Assembly: GCF_030376615.1 (NCBI RefSeq)
Contig: NZ_JARRAB010000006.1
Coordinates: 62,001-126,000 of the forward strand
Direction of reading: 5' to 3'
DNA from: Pseudomonas sp. sp1636
GTDB taxonomy: Bacteria; Pseudomonadota; Gammaproteobacteria; Pseudomonadales; Pseudomonadaceae
DNA: 64,000 bases
Shown here: positions 36,108 through 44,234 of the stretch, in pieces
How positions within the stretch are numbered: the stretch's first letter is position 1
How the letters are laid out: every line of letters begins with the position of its first letter
Made by a program: the position numbers and the translations under genes
The notes under the pieces: generated by a model
Told to the model about the DNA's origin: nothing
The model's database searches: none
Seen by the model: the letters and a program-made list of their open reading frames with translations, nothing else

Positions 36108-36425
36108 ATGGTCGCTTTGCGTGCATTGGGTATTTCCGCTTTGTGGGTGCTGGCCACCAGCGCCTCGGCGTCCAGTTTCGTCGCCACCACCGACACCCTG
36201 GGCGGTGCCGTCATGGCCACCTCGGACGCGACGTCCGACGCCAGCTCTTCGCTGCGCGACGACAAGATCGTATTGGCCGCCCGTAGCGACGCGGCCAGCT
36301 TCATCGCCAGCCAGGGCGCCATCCGTGGCGTACGGCTGGAAGCGGCGCTGCAACATATCCGCCAGCAAGCCCCGACTCTGGGCGCCGACGACGAACAACT
36401 GGCGCAGGCCATCCTCAGCCGCTGA
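36108..36425 (+). CDS. DUF2388 secreted small protein (copy 1)
   Basis: A 105-residue exported protein. A signal peptide (MVALRALGISALWVLATSAS) probably ends near ASA-SS. The mature part matches the Pseudomonas DUF2388 family: SSLRDDKIVLAARSDAASF followed by IASQGAIRGVRLEAAL. It is a paralogue of the next gene. Function is unknown. Confidence 0.8.
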   Translation: MVALRALGISALWVLATSASASSFVATTDTLGGAVMATSDATSDASSSLRDDKIVLAARSDAASFIASQGAIRGVRLEAALQHIRQQAPTLGADDEQLAQAILSR

Positions 36426-36519
36426 GACACCCGCACCTGGGCCACTAGCAGCCTGCGCCGAGGAACTGACTGCCGTCATACTCGTCCAACCCGCATCATG
36501 TCGTTTCTCGGAGATTGCC

Positions 36520-36840
36520 ATGCATCGTCCCTTGCTCGTCACTGTCGCCGTGCTGGCCTTGTGCGCCGGCAGTGCCCAGGCGCAAACCCTGGTCGCCACC
36601 AGCAATATCATCGTGCGCGCGCTTGACCGCACGCTCGACTTCAGTTCGGACACCACCACCTCGGTACGCGACTCGAAAGTCGTCCTCGCCGCGCGTGACG
36701 ACGCCGCCAGTTTCATCGCCAGCCAGGGGGCGATTCGCGGCGCGCAGCTGGAAGCCGCCCTCGCCGCCATCCGCCGTCGCGTGCCGGAAGCGCAGCACGC
36801 CTCCGACCAGCTACTGGCCGAAGCCATTCTCGCCAGGTGA
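36520..36840 (+). CDS. DUF2388 secreted small protein (copy 2)
   Basis: A 106-residue protein with signal peptide ending at GSAQAQT. The core SVRDSKVVLAARDDAASF and ASQGAIRGAQLEAALA matches the preceding gene closely. Its stop codon overlaps the GTG start of the DUF4105 gene by four bases, indicating translational coupling and a possible joint role at the cell envelope. Confidence 0.8.
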   Translation: MHRPLLVTVAVLALCAGSAQAQTLVATSNIIVRALDRTLDFSSDTTTSVRDSKVVLAARDDAASFIASQGAIRGAQLEAALAAIRRRVPEAQHASDQLLAEAILAR

Positions 36841-38792
36841 GTCCGCCCCGCACCTGGCTGCTGCTACTGGCGCTGTTGACCAGCAGCGCCAGTCAGGCCG
36901 AACTGCGTTTGGTGCTGGATAGCGCCGCGCTCAGCAGCCGCGAACAACAGGCCAGCCAGGCGCTGCTGGACGAGGCGCTCGCGGCCTTGCCTGCGCCGTT
37001 CAGGCAGAACCTGGATCGGCGCGTCAAGGTGCGCTGGCGGACGATGCCGGCCGAGGTCTATGGCCGCGCCGGACGCTTCAGCGGCATCGAACTGAACAGC
37101 CGGCTGTTGCCTTCGCTCAGCGATGGCAGCGCCGCCACTACGCCGACCCGGCGCCCGCACGGCAACGTGCGCCGCGAGTTGCTGGCCACCGTGCTGCATG
37201 AGTTGACCCACCTGTATGACCGTGCGCAGCTCTGGCCGCAGGACGAAAAACGCCTGCTGCAACGCTGCCGACAACGCTTCGCCAGCCTCGGCCCGGTCGG
37301 TTTGCCCGATGCCTGCCGCGGCCAGACCGCACGCCGCTTCACCCTCAGCGACGACCCGCGCCTGCTCGATCTGGCCGGCTGGCCGCAACAGGTCGGCCGC
37401 CGTGGCGCACGCGAGCAGGCCAACGGCCAGGTGGCGCGCAGCCCGGATGTCTACGAACTGAGCAATCCGCGCGAATTCGTCGCGGTGAATATGGAGTACT
37501 TCCTCCTCGACCCCAGCTACGCCTGTCGCCGGCCCTCGCTGGCACGCTACTGGCGCGAGCATTTCGCCGGCTGGACAGCGGCCGAGCAGGAGCCCTGTAC
37601 CGACGGCTACGCCTACCTCAACGCCGGCCGCGATTTCGCCCGCCAGCCGCTCGGGACGCTCGACCCCGAGCGGGTCTATCAAGTCGATTACCTGCTCGCC
37701 GAGGCCAACCAGGAGTGGGCCAGCCGCTGGGGCCACAGCATGTTGCGCCTGGTGATCTGCGCCCCCGGCCGGCCGCGCGGAGCGGATTGCCGCCTGGATC
37801 TGGACGAGCACCTGGTGCTGTCCTTCCGCGCCTTCGTCGGCGACCTGCAGCTGTCCAGCTGGGACGGCCTGACCGGCGCCTACCCCTCGCGGCTGTTCGT
37901 CTTGCCGCTGGCCCAGGTGATCGAGGAATACACCAAGGTCGAGCTGCGCAGCCTGGCCTCGGTGCCGCTCAAGCTGGAGCGCGCGCAGCTGGAACAGTTG
38001 CTCAGCCGCGCCGCCGAACAGCACTGGAGCTACGACGGCGACTACTACTTCATCTCCAACAACTGCGCGGTGGAAACCCTCAAGCTGCTCCGTAGCGGCA
38101 GCCAGCACCCGCGCCTGCAGGCGCTCGACAGCATCCTGCCCAACGGCCTGCTCGCCAGCCTGATAGCACGCGACCTGGCCGACCGCAGCGTGCTCGACGA
38201 CCCGCGCGAGGCCCTGCGCCTGGGCTATCGCTTCGACTCCTTCCGCGACCGTTACCAGGCCATGTTCGCCGTGCTGCAACAGCGCCTGCCGATCGAGCAG
38301 AACAACGTCGAAGACTGGCTGGAGCAGAACGCGGAAGCCCGCCGGCCCTGGTTCGCCAAGGCCGATCTGCGCGCCAGCGCCGCGTTGTTGCTACTGGAGC
38401 AGGCCGCGCTGCGCCGGCAATTGCTGCTGGCCCAGGACGAACTCAAGCACCGCTACCTCAGCGGTCGCACCGTCAAGGATCCGAGTCTGGACAAAGCCGG
38501 CGGTGCGCTGGAGCAGATCCTCGCCAACAGCGGCTTCCTCAGCCGCCCGGCGGAACTGCTCGAAGGCGGTTACGGCCTGCCGCAACCCGCCGAATGGCAA
38601 CGCCTGGAAGCCGAGAGCCGGGGCCGCCAGCAGCAATTGCGCCAGCTCAGCGACGACCTCGACCAGGCCGTGCGCCAGCTGCTGGCGCCGGCACGTCTGG
38701 CCGAACTGGAGGCCAACGAAGCCAATCTGGTGCAGCTCGGCGACCACCTGCGCGCGCTGCACCAGGCCAGCGGCGGCTTGATCCTGCCGTAA
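36837..38792 (+). CDS. DUF4105 envelope protein with zinc-metallopeptidase-like motif
   Basis: A 651-residue exported protein. GTG start overlaps the upstream stop; a signal peptide ends at SSASQAEL. Near residue 120 LHELTHLYD looks like an HExxH-type metal site. Residues 280-430 contain the DUF4105 hallmarks NQEWASRWGHSMLRLVIC and ISNNCAVETLKLL, which place a His and a Cys in NlpC/P60-like positions. The C-terminal 150 residues are helical. A peptidase or transacylase role in the envelope is plausible, but not shown. Confidence 0.8.
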   Translation: MSPPRTWLLLLALLTSSASQAELRLVLDSAALSSREQQASQALLDEALAALPAPFRQNLDRRVKVRWRTMPAEVYGRAGRFSGIELNSRLLPSLSDGSAATTPTRRPHGNVRRELLATVLHELTHLYDRAQLWPQDEKRLLQRCRQRFASLGPVGLPDACRGQTARRFTLSDDPRLLDLAGWPQQVGRRGAREQANGQVARSPDVYELSNPREFVAVNMEYFLLDPSYACRRPSLARYWREHFAGWTAAEQEPCTDGYAYLNAGRDFARQPLGTLDPERVYQVDYLLAEANQEWASRWGHSMLRLVICAPGRPRGADCRLDLDEHLVLSFRAFVGDLQLSSWDGLTGAYPSRLFVLPLAQVIEEYTKVELRSLASVPLKLERAQLEQLLSRAAEQHWSYDGDYYFISNNCAVETLKLLRSGSQHPRLQALDSILPNGLLASLIARDLADRSVLDDPREALRLGYRFDSFRDRYQAMFAVLQQRLPIEQNNVEDWLEQNAEARRPWFAKADLRASAALLLLEQAALRRQLLLAQDELKHRYLSGRTVKDPSLDKAGGALEQILANSGFLSRPAELLEGGYGLPQPAEWQRLEAESRGRQQQLRQLSDDLDQAVRQLLAPARLAELEANEANLVQLGDHLRALHQASGGLILP

Positions 38793-38798
38793 CCAGTC

Positions 38799-38865
38799 GT
38801 AGCCCGGATGAAATCCGGGGAAATATTGCGCCGCCTGCAGCGCTCCCGGATTGCATCCGGGCTAC
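38799..38865. repeat. GTAGCCCGGAT palindromic repeat (paired)
   Basis: GTAGCCCGGATGAAATCCGG at the left is answered by CCGGATTGCATCCGGGCTAC at the right, giving a 67-bp stem-forming unit between the DUF4105 gene and the GFA gene. Further units occur at 43276, 48638 and 63009. Confidence 0.75.
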
Positions 38866-38888
38866 CGGAGTGCGAAGTCTTGCGCGCC

Positions 38889-39293
38889 CTACGGAATCTG
38901 TTCCTGCTGCTCTTGCGGCAACTGCTCGTCCAGCTGCAGCCAGGGCAGACGGCTCTGCACCCAGATATGCCGCTCCGCCGGCGCCAGCTGCGGCTGATCC
39001 AGGGTGGCGACGGTGACATCCAGGGTCTGCGGACTGAGCGTGGTGAACAATGTCAGCTGCGCGCCGCAAGTCGGGCAGAAGCTGCGCGTGCAACTGGCCG
39101 AGGAGGCGTATTCGCGCGGCGTGCCGGCCAGCCATGCAAAGCTCGCCCGCGGCACCGTGATCCAGGTGGTGACGATGCCGCCGCTGCTGCGCCGACAGAT
39201 CGAACAGTGACAATGGGCGATGTCGCGCAACGGCGCCCTGAATTGATAACGCAAGGCGCCGCACTGGCAGCCACCGCAGTGAACGTCGCTCAT
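38889..39293 (-). CDS. GFA-family zinc protein
   Basis: A 134-residue protein of the glutathione-dependent formaldehyde-activating (GFA/CENP-V) fold. Zinc ligands are in HCGGCQCGALRY, HCHCSICRRSSG and FCPTCGAQL. The ATG at 39293 follows AGGAGG. The family name is historical; most members have no proven formaldehyde role. Despite the formate-producing genes elsewhere in the window, it is distant and I do not link it to them. Confidence 0.85.
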   Translation of the reverse strand: MSDVHCGGCQCGALRYQFRAPLRDIAHCHCSICRRSSGGIVTTWITVPRASFAWLAGTPREYASSASCTRSFCPTCGAQLTLFTTLSPQTLDVTVATLDQPQLAPAERHIWVQSRLPWLQLDEQLPQEQQEQIP

Positions 39294-39369
39294 AACCCCT
39301 CCTGGCAAGCCTGTCACCGCCAGCCTAATCCTGCTGCCCCCCTTGCGTCACGAGGTGACGCTGACCAAG

Positions 39370-40308
39370 ATGAGCGCTGGTTCGATGGCGGGGGTTGCCG
39401 TGCTGGAGTTGTTGTTGGCCTTGTGGCCTCTGTTCGCCCTGATCGTCGCCGGCTTTTACCTGCGCCGCGGGGAGTTTCCCAACGAAGCCTTCTGGCCCGG
39501 CGCCGAGCGGCTGAATTACTTCATCCTGTTTCCCGCCCTGTTGCTGAGCAGCCTGGCCAGGGCTCCCTTGGACAATCCGGCGCTGCCACGCCTGGCCCTG
39601 GCGGTGATGCTTGGACTGGGGCTGGCCTGGCTGGCGTTAGTGTTGATCCGCCGTGTGCGTGGCTGGCCGGCCGGGCGCTTCGGCGCCTTCAGCCAGGGCG
39701 CGCTGCGCTTCAACACCTACCTGGGGCTGGCCGCCGTGGGCAGCCTGTACGGCCAGCCAGGCCTGAGTCTGGCCGCCTTGATGCTGGCCTTGCTGGTGCC
39801 GACGGTGAATGTGCTGTCGGTCTGGTCGCTGACTGCCGAGCGCGGCGTCAGCGCGCGCAGCCTGCTCCTGCCGATTCTGAAGAACCCGCTGATCCTCGCC
39901 TGTCTCGGCGGCGTCCTGATCAACCTCGGCGGAATCGGTCTGCCTGGCGGCAGCGAACGCCTGCTCGGCCTGCTCGCCGCCGCCAGCCTGCCGCTCGGCC
40001 TGCTCTGCGTCGGCGCCGCACTCAAGCCCGAGCAACTCGGCGGCGAAATCCCCGCCATGGCCTGGAACAGCGGCTTGCGCCTGCTGATCATGCCGCTGCT
40101 GGCCTGGGCCGTGGCTTACGGCCTGCAATTGCCCGCGCTGGAAAGCAGCGTGCTGGTGCTGTTCTTCGCCCTGCCGACGGCGCCGACCGCCTATGTGCTG
40201 ACCCGCCAACTGGGCGGCGACAGCCACCTGATGGCCGGCATCATCACCCTGCAGACGCTGTTGGCGGCCGCCAGCCTGCCCTTGTTGCTGATGCTACTGG
40301 CGGGCTGA
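39370..40308 (+). CDS. AEC (auxin efflux carrier)-family permease
   Basis: About 312 residues with ten hydrophobic helices. LLLALWPLFALIVAGFYLRRG is the usual first helix; the Asn-rich segment QGALRFNTYLGLAAVG and PTAPTAYVLTRQLGGD are typical of the family. The start is uncertain: ATG at 39370 is chosen, but ATG 39385 or GTG 39400 would also fit. Substrates in bacteria include malate and other carboxylates. Confidence 0.82.
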   Translation: MSAGSMAGVAVLELLLALWPLFALIVAGFYLRRGEFPNEAFWPGAERLNYFILFPALLLSSLARAPLDNPALPRLALAVMLGLGLAWLALVLIRRVRGWPAGRFGAFSQGALRFNTYLGLAAVGSLYGQPGLSLAALMLALLVPTVNVLSVWSLTAERGVSARSLLLPILKNPLILACLGGVLINLGGIGLPGGSERLLGLLAAASLPLGLLCVGAALKPEQLGGEIPAMAWNSGLRLLIMPLLAWAVAYGLQLPALESSVLVLFFALPTAPTAYVLTRQLGGDSHLMAGIITLQTLLAAASLPLLLMLLAG

Positions 40309-40663
40309 AAGACCGATCCGCCAGGCGTTAAAAATATTGGACTGCCACAGATATTGAAAACAAAATATATCCGTTTAAAAACAGTCATATAAGACAATAT
40401 TTCTCAATAATCAGCATATCGGTCGCTTGGTTTTCCCCACGAATAGCGCACCATTCGTTTGACATATTTTACGGCTTTGGCAGACTGGGCCGGTGTTTCG
40501 ACGGCCAGAGAGCACCGCGAACAGGCTCAACCGCCGCCCTCCGGCAAGCCTGTCGCGCCTGCGCCGGCACCCGTCGACACCGGCAACAAAAACAGGAAGC
40601 AGTGCCGCCGCGACGGCCCTTCCTGCACAGCAACGGCAGGTTCTCCCTGCCCCAAGGTGATCT
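40309..40663. other. Gene-free AT-rich region upstream of the PuuD-like gene
   Basis: This 355-bp stretch is AT-rich up to about 40480, with TTGACA at 40461 as a likely -35 element. It then becomes GC-rich leader. No gene seen. Confidence 0.45.
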
Positions 40664-41452
40664 ATGTCCAACAACAGCGGCACTCCCCCCAACGCCAAAC
40701 GCAAGCCCGTGATCCTCATGTCCATGGGCGCCCAGGAACGCAAAGGGCATGCCTATCAGGTGATGACCCACAAATACATCGCTCCCCTCGTCGAGCTCTC
40801 CGGCTGCGTACCGCTGCTGGCACCGACCTGCTGCGGCACCGACGACCTCGAGCAATACCTCGACATGGTCGACGGCGTGTACCTCACCGGCGCCGGCAGC
40901 AACATCGACCCGGCGCTCTACCACCAGGAAAACCTGACCCCGGACAAGGCCCAGGATCGCGATCGCGACCTGTTCGACCTGCCGCTGATCCGCGCCGCCA
41001 TCGCCCGCGGTCTGCCGCTCTTCGGCATCTGCCGCGGCATGCAGGAAATCAACGTGGCCCTGGGCGGCGACATCCACCAGAAACTCTATGCCGTCGGCGA
41101 CTTCGACGACCACCGCGAGGATTCCAACGACCCGGTGGAGGTGCAGTATGGCGAAAGCCACAAGGTGCGGCTGGTTCCCGGCAGCTGGCTGGCCGACTTG
41201 CTGGGCAAGGATGAGATCCGCATCAACTCGCTGCATGGCCAGGGTATCGCCACCCTGGGCGAAGGCCTTGAAGCGCTGGCCTACGCCGAAGACGGCCTGA
41301 TCGAAGCCATCCATGCCCCCGCACTGGCGCAGTTCACCCTCGCGGTGCAGTGGCACCCGGAATGGCAAGCCAGCGCAAATCCCGACTCGGTGAAACTCTT
41401 CCAGGCCTTCGGCGCGGCCTGCCGCCAGCGCGTGGCGCAGACCGCGGCGTAG
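40664..41452 (+). CDS. PuuD-like gamma-glutamyl-GABA hydrolase (class I amidotransferase, peptidase C26)
   Basis: A 262-residue protein. The nucleophile Cys is in FGICRGMQEINVALGG near residue 125, and the His/Glu of the triad in LAVQWHPEWQ. DGVYLTGAGSNIDP is the usual motif before it. These enzymes release glutamate from gamma-glutamyl compounds in polyamine breakdown. AAGGTGA is upstream of the ATG. It is alone, without a gamma-glutamyl-putrescine synthetase neighbour, so the substrate is open. Confidence 0.82.
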   Translation: MSNNSGTPPNAKRKPVILMSMGAQERKGHAYQVMTHKYIAPLVELSGCVPLLAPTCCGTDDLEQYLDMVDGVYLTGAGSNIDPALYHQENLTPDKAQDRDRDLFDLPLIRAAIARGLPLFGICRGMQEINVALGGDIHQKLYAVGDFDDHREDSNDPVEVQYGESHKVRLVPGSWLADLLGKDEIRINSLHGQGIATLGEGLEALAYAEDGLIEAIHAPALAQFTLAVQWHPEWQASANPDSVKLFQAFGAACRQRVAQTAA

Positions 41453-41527
41453 CCGCCTGCCGGACAGCACCGGCACGGCCGAGCTGCTGCGCGCAGGCGC
41501 TCGGCCGCAGGTACAGCCGCTGGCGGG

Positions 41528-43210
41528 CTATTCGAGGGTGAACCACTGCACCTCGACTCGGCGGTTCTGCTCGCTGTCCTGGCCCTGCGGCTCTTCCCAA
41601 CCGCGGCCGACCAGTTCGATGCGATCCTCGCCGATTCCCGGATGGCGGGCCAGCAGCGCCTCCTTGACCGCCTGGGTGCGTTGGCGCGACAGCTCCATGG
41701 CCTTCAACGCCATCTTGCGCAGCAGCGCCGGGCCGCCCTGACGCTCGAACTCGCCGACCATGGCGTTATCCACATGGCCGCGCAGCAACACGATGGAGCC
41801 GGGGCTGACCTGGAGGAACTGTTTGATGGTGTCCAGGTAGGCCTGGTTGTCCTGGGCCTGCTTGTCCAGCGCCGCCGAGTTCGGCTCGAAGAAGAAACGG
41901 ATGTCCTTGCTCAGCAGCGCGTCGCCTTCCAGGGCGACCTTGCCGCTGGTGCGAATCGGCGCGATGGCGATGCTCTGGCCCTTGAACTGAGCGCTCTCGT
42001 CCAGCGCCTTGAGGTGTTGCAAATCGGCGAAGCGCGCCGGATCGGCCGGGTTGCGGATCAGCGCGCCATAGGCCAGCACCGAGGACTGGAAGATGCCCTG
42101 GAAGGAGCCGGCCGAGTCGATGCTGCCGTCGAAGAAGGCCAGGTTCTCCGGCAGGTTGCTCAGGTGCACCTTGCTCAGCTCGTCGAGGGTTTCTTCCTGG
42201 GTCCAGCCAAAGGCTTTGGCCACCACGCCGGCATGGGCCTTCGGATCGTCGCGCAGCAGACGGTTGCCTTCCAGCAGGCCATGCACCAAGCCCTTGACGA
42301 TCTGCGGATGGGCCGTGGCGAAGCCCTTGTTGACCGCCAGGATATCGGCCACCACCAGCAGGTTGCGGTTGGACACCAGCATCTTCGCCGCGCCGGCGGA
42401 CTCGGCAACCACCTCGTCGGTGCGCGGCGACCAGCCGACGCAGCCGTTCAGGCGCTGCTGGCCGGCCAGTTCGGCGGCGTAAGCATCGCAGGCGAGAAAG
42501 GCATCCTCGTAGAACACCAGGCCCAGTTCGTTCGGCCCCGGCCGGCTGTCCAGGTCGCGCAGGACTTTCACCGGCACGCCGGCCTCGGAGGCCAGGTAGC
42601 GGATAAAGAACTCGCTCTCGTTGAACTGGGTGGCGCCGAGCACCTTGCCCTTGAGCTGGTTGACGCTGGCGATGCCGCTGTCCACCACCACCTGGTCGGC
42701 GCCGCGGGAGAAGGCGATCTGCGCCGGCACCGTGACCTCGAACTGGCGGCCGAGCACCGCCAGCACGTCGGCGGTGGTGGCCACCGCCGCCAGCTGACCG
42801 TTGTTCAGCGCCGACCACTCCTCGCTCTCGCCCTTGCTCAGGCGCAGCTGGAAGCCGTACTGCTTGGCGAAGAACGATTCCGGATTGGGCTGCAAACCGC
42901 CGTTGGCGACGATCAGGCCGCCATAACCGGCGTACTCGCTCATGTCGACGTCGATGATCTGGTTCTTCATCTCGTAGGGCGCGGCCGACTGCAGGGTCGG
43001 CGTACCCGGCACCGGCTCGACCGGCGCCGGCGCGCCGACCACCCCGAGGCTGGCCGGCAAGCCACCGATCAGGCTGTCGCCGCCTTCCTTGAGCATGTCC
43101 TTGCCCACCAGCCAGGCGCCGAGGCCGAGCAGGCCGAGCACCAGCAGGATGGTCAGCAGCTTGCCGGCGGCGTTACCGCGTTGGCGCGGCCTGAATGAAC
43201 GTGAATGCAT
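41528..43210 (-). CDS. Membrane-anchored periplasmic binding protein fused to OmpA peptidoglycan-binding domain
   Basis: A 560-residue protein. A basic N-terminus precedes one transmembrane helix (about residues 17-36, LLTILLVLGLLGLGAWLVG). A proline-rich linker follows, then an NrtA/SsuA-like type II substrate-binding fold from about 95 to 400 (LYGA-type segments such as GKVLGATQFNESEFFIRYLA and LAVNKGFATAHPQIV). Residues 430-555 form an OmpA-like domain with IVLLRGHVDN and LSRQRTQAVKEAL, ending NRRVEVQWF. The protein could sense a periplasmic ligand while tied to both membrane and cell wall. It is the last of the PspA-ATPase set, after a 166-bp gap containing a repeat. Confidence 0.85.
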   Translation of the reverse strand: MHSRSFRPRQRGNAAGKLLTILLVLGLLGLGAWLVGKDMLKEGGDSLIGGLPASLGVVGAPAPVEPVPGTPTLQSAAPYEMKNQIIDVDMSEYAGYGGLIVANGGLQPNPESFFAKQYGFQLRLSKGESEEWSALNNGQLAAVATTADVLAVLGRQFEVTVPAQIAFSRGADQVVVDSGIASVNQLKGKVLGATQFNESEFFIRYLASEAGVPVKVLRDLDSRPGPNELGLVFYEDAFLACDAYAAELAGQQRLNGCVGWSPRTDEVVAESAGAAKMLVSNRNLLVVADILAVNKGFATAHPQIVKGLVHGLLEGNRLLRDDPKAHAGVVAKAFGWTQEETLDELSKVHLSNLPENLAFFDGSIDSAGSFQGIFQSSVLAYGALIRNPADPARFADLQHLKALDESAQFKGQSIAIAPIRTSGKVALEGDALLSKDIRFFFEPNSAALDKQAQDNQAYLDTIKQFLQVSPGSIVLLRGHVDNAMVGEFERQGGPALLRKMALKAMELSRQRTQAVKEALLARHPGIGEDRIELVGRGWEEPQGQDSEQNRRVEVQWFTLE

Positions 43211-43275
43211 GACCTGTCTCCCTGTCGGAGGCGAGCCAGCGGCCCGCCAATCAAAAGTTCTACTTAACCGCTTCG

Positions 43276-43347
43276 CGGATTGCGCTGCGCTTATCCGGGC
43301 TACAGCCTTGCCATCCTCGTAGCCCGGATAAGCCTTAGCGCAATCCG
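43276..43347. repeat. GTAGCCCGGAT palindromic repeat (paired)
   Basis: CGGATTGCGCTGCGCTTATC with GGGCTAC (43276-43303) faces GTAGCCCGGATAAGCC with CGCAATCCG (43319-43347). The unit lies between two genes of the Psp-like set and could form a large hairpin. Confidence 0.7.
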
Positions 43348-43376
43348 GGACAGCGGCATTCGCTATCTCCCGCCCA

Positions 43377-44234
43377 TCACTGGCGCACCGATTCGCCTTG
43401 CGCCGGCTTATCAGCCTGGCCTTGCAAGACATAACGCGGCAGGGCCTGGGGTTCGTTGAGTTCGAGCACGCCGAGCAGGTCGCGTTGGCTATTCAGCCAG
43501 CGGCTGGCCTCGTTGAACGAGGAGGTCAGGGCATTCAGCGCCATGCCGATCTGCTCCTCGTCGGTGGCCAGCAGGGTCTGCTCGCGGATCAAGGCGATCT
43601 GCTGCTCGATGCGCTGCAACTCGGCATCCACATGCTCCTTGCGCCGCAGGCCTTCGGCATGGGCCGCCTGGCGCGCATCGATCACCTGCTTCTGCTGCTC
43701 CAGGCTGCGCCGCAGTTCGTCGTTCAGCTCGCTGGCGCCCAGGCGTGCGTCGATCTGCGCTTCCTGCTGCTGCAACTCGGCGCTGTCCCGGGCGGCGGTG
43801 TCCACCACCACGCTCAGCGCCTGGCCGGCCGCCAGCAGGCGCAGATTGAGCCATACCAGTTGTTCCAGGCTGGAGGCATGGGAAGCCATCAACGGCGAGC
43901 GCGAGAGCAGCTGCAGCACCTCGCGGGCGCGCGCCTCGACCGCCTGTTGGCGGGTGCGTTGCGCCGCGTCGAGCAACGCCAGGGTGGTTTCGTAACGTTG
44001 GCTGGCCGGATCGCTCGGCGGCACCTGCTGGGCATCCACCGTGCGGCGGAAACGCGCGCTGCGCGCCAGCAAGATCAGATAGCCCAGCTCCAGGCCGGCA
44101 CCCAGCAGCCAGAAGCCGGGGCTGATGAAGGCACCTAACAAACCGCAAGCCGCCAGGGCGAACCAGTTCGGCGGAATCGGCATGCCCAGCGGGCGGGCGT
44201 TGAAGGCGGCCCAGAAGTAACGTCCGGCACTCAT
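43377..44234 (-). CDS. Inner-membrane protein with long coiled coil
   Basis: A 285-residue protein. Two closely spaced hydrophobic helices (about residues 22-60) are followed by about 200 residues of Gln/Glu/Arg/Leu-rich helical sequence typical of a cytoplasmic coiled coil, including RSLEQQKQVIDARQAAHAEG. I do not recognise a named family. Its start overlaps the ATPase stop by four bases, so the two are co-translated. It is suited to dock the ATPase or the PspA-like protein at the membrane. Confidence 0.78.
   Translation of the reverse strand: MSAGRYFWAAFNARPLGMPIPPNWFALAACGLLGAFISPGFWLLGAGLELGYLILLARSARFRRTVDAQQVPPSDPASQRYETTLALLDAAQRTRQQAVEARAREVLQLLSRSPLMASHASSLEQLVWLNLRLLAAGQALSVVVDTAARDSAELQQQEAQIDARLGASELNDELRRSLEQQKQVIDARQAAHAEGLRRKEHVDAELQRIEQQIALIREQTLLATDEEQIGMALNALTSSFNEASRWLNSQRDLLGVLELNEPQALPRYVLQGQADKPAQGESVRQ

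Noticed and set aside
38889-39293. GFA protein as formaldehyde-handling partner of the betaine system
   Set aside because: It is 30 kb away, not co-directional with the locus, and most GFA-fold proteins have no verified formaldehyde activity.
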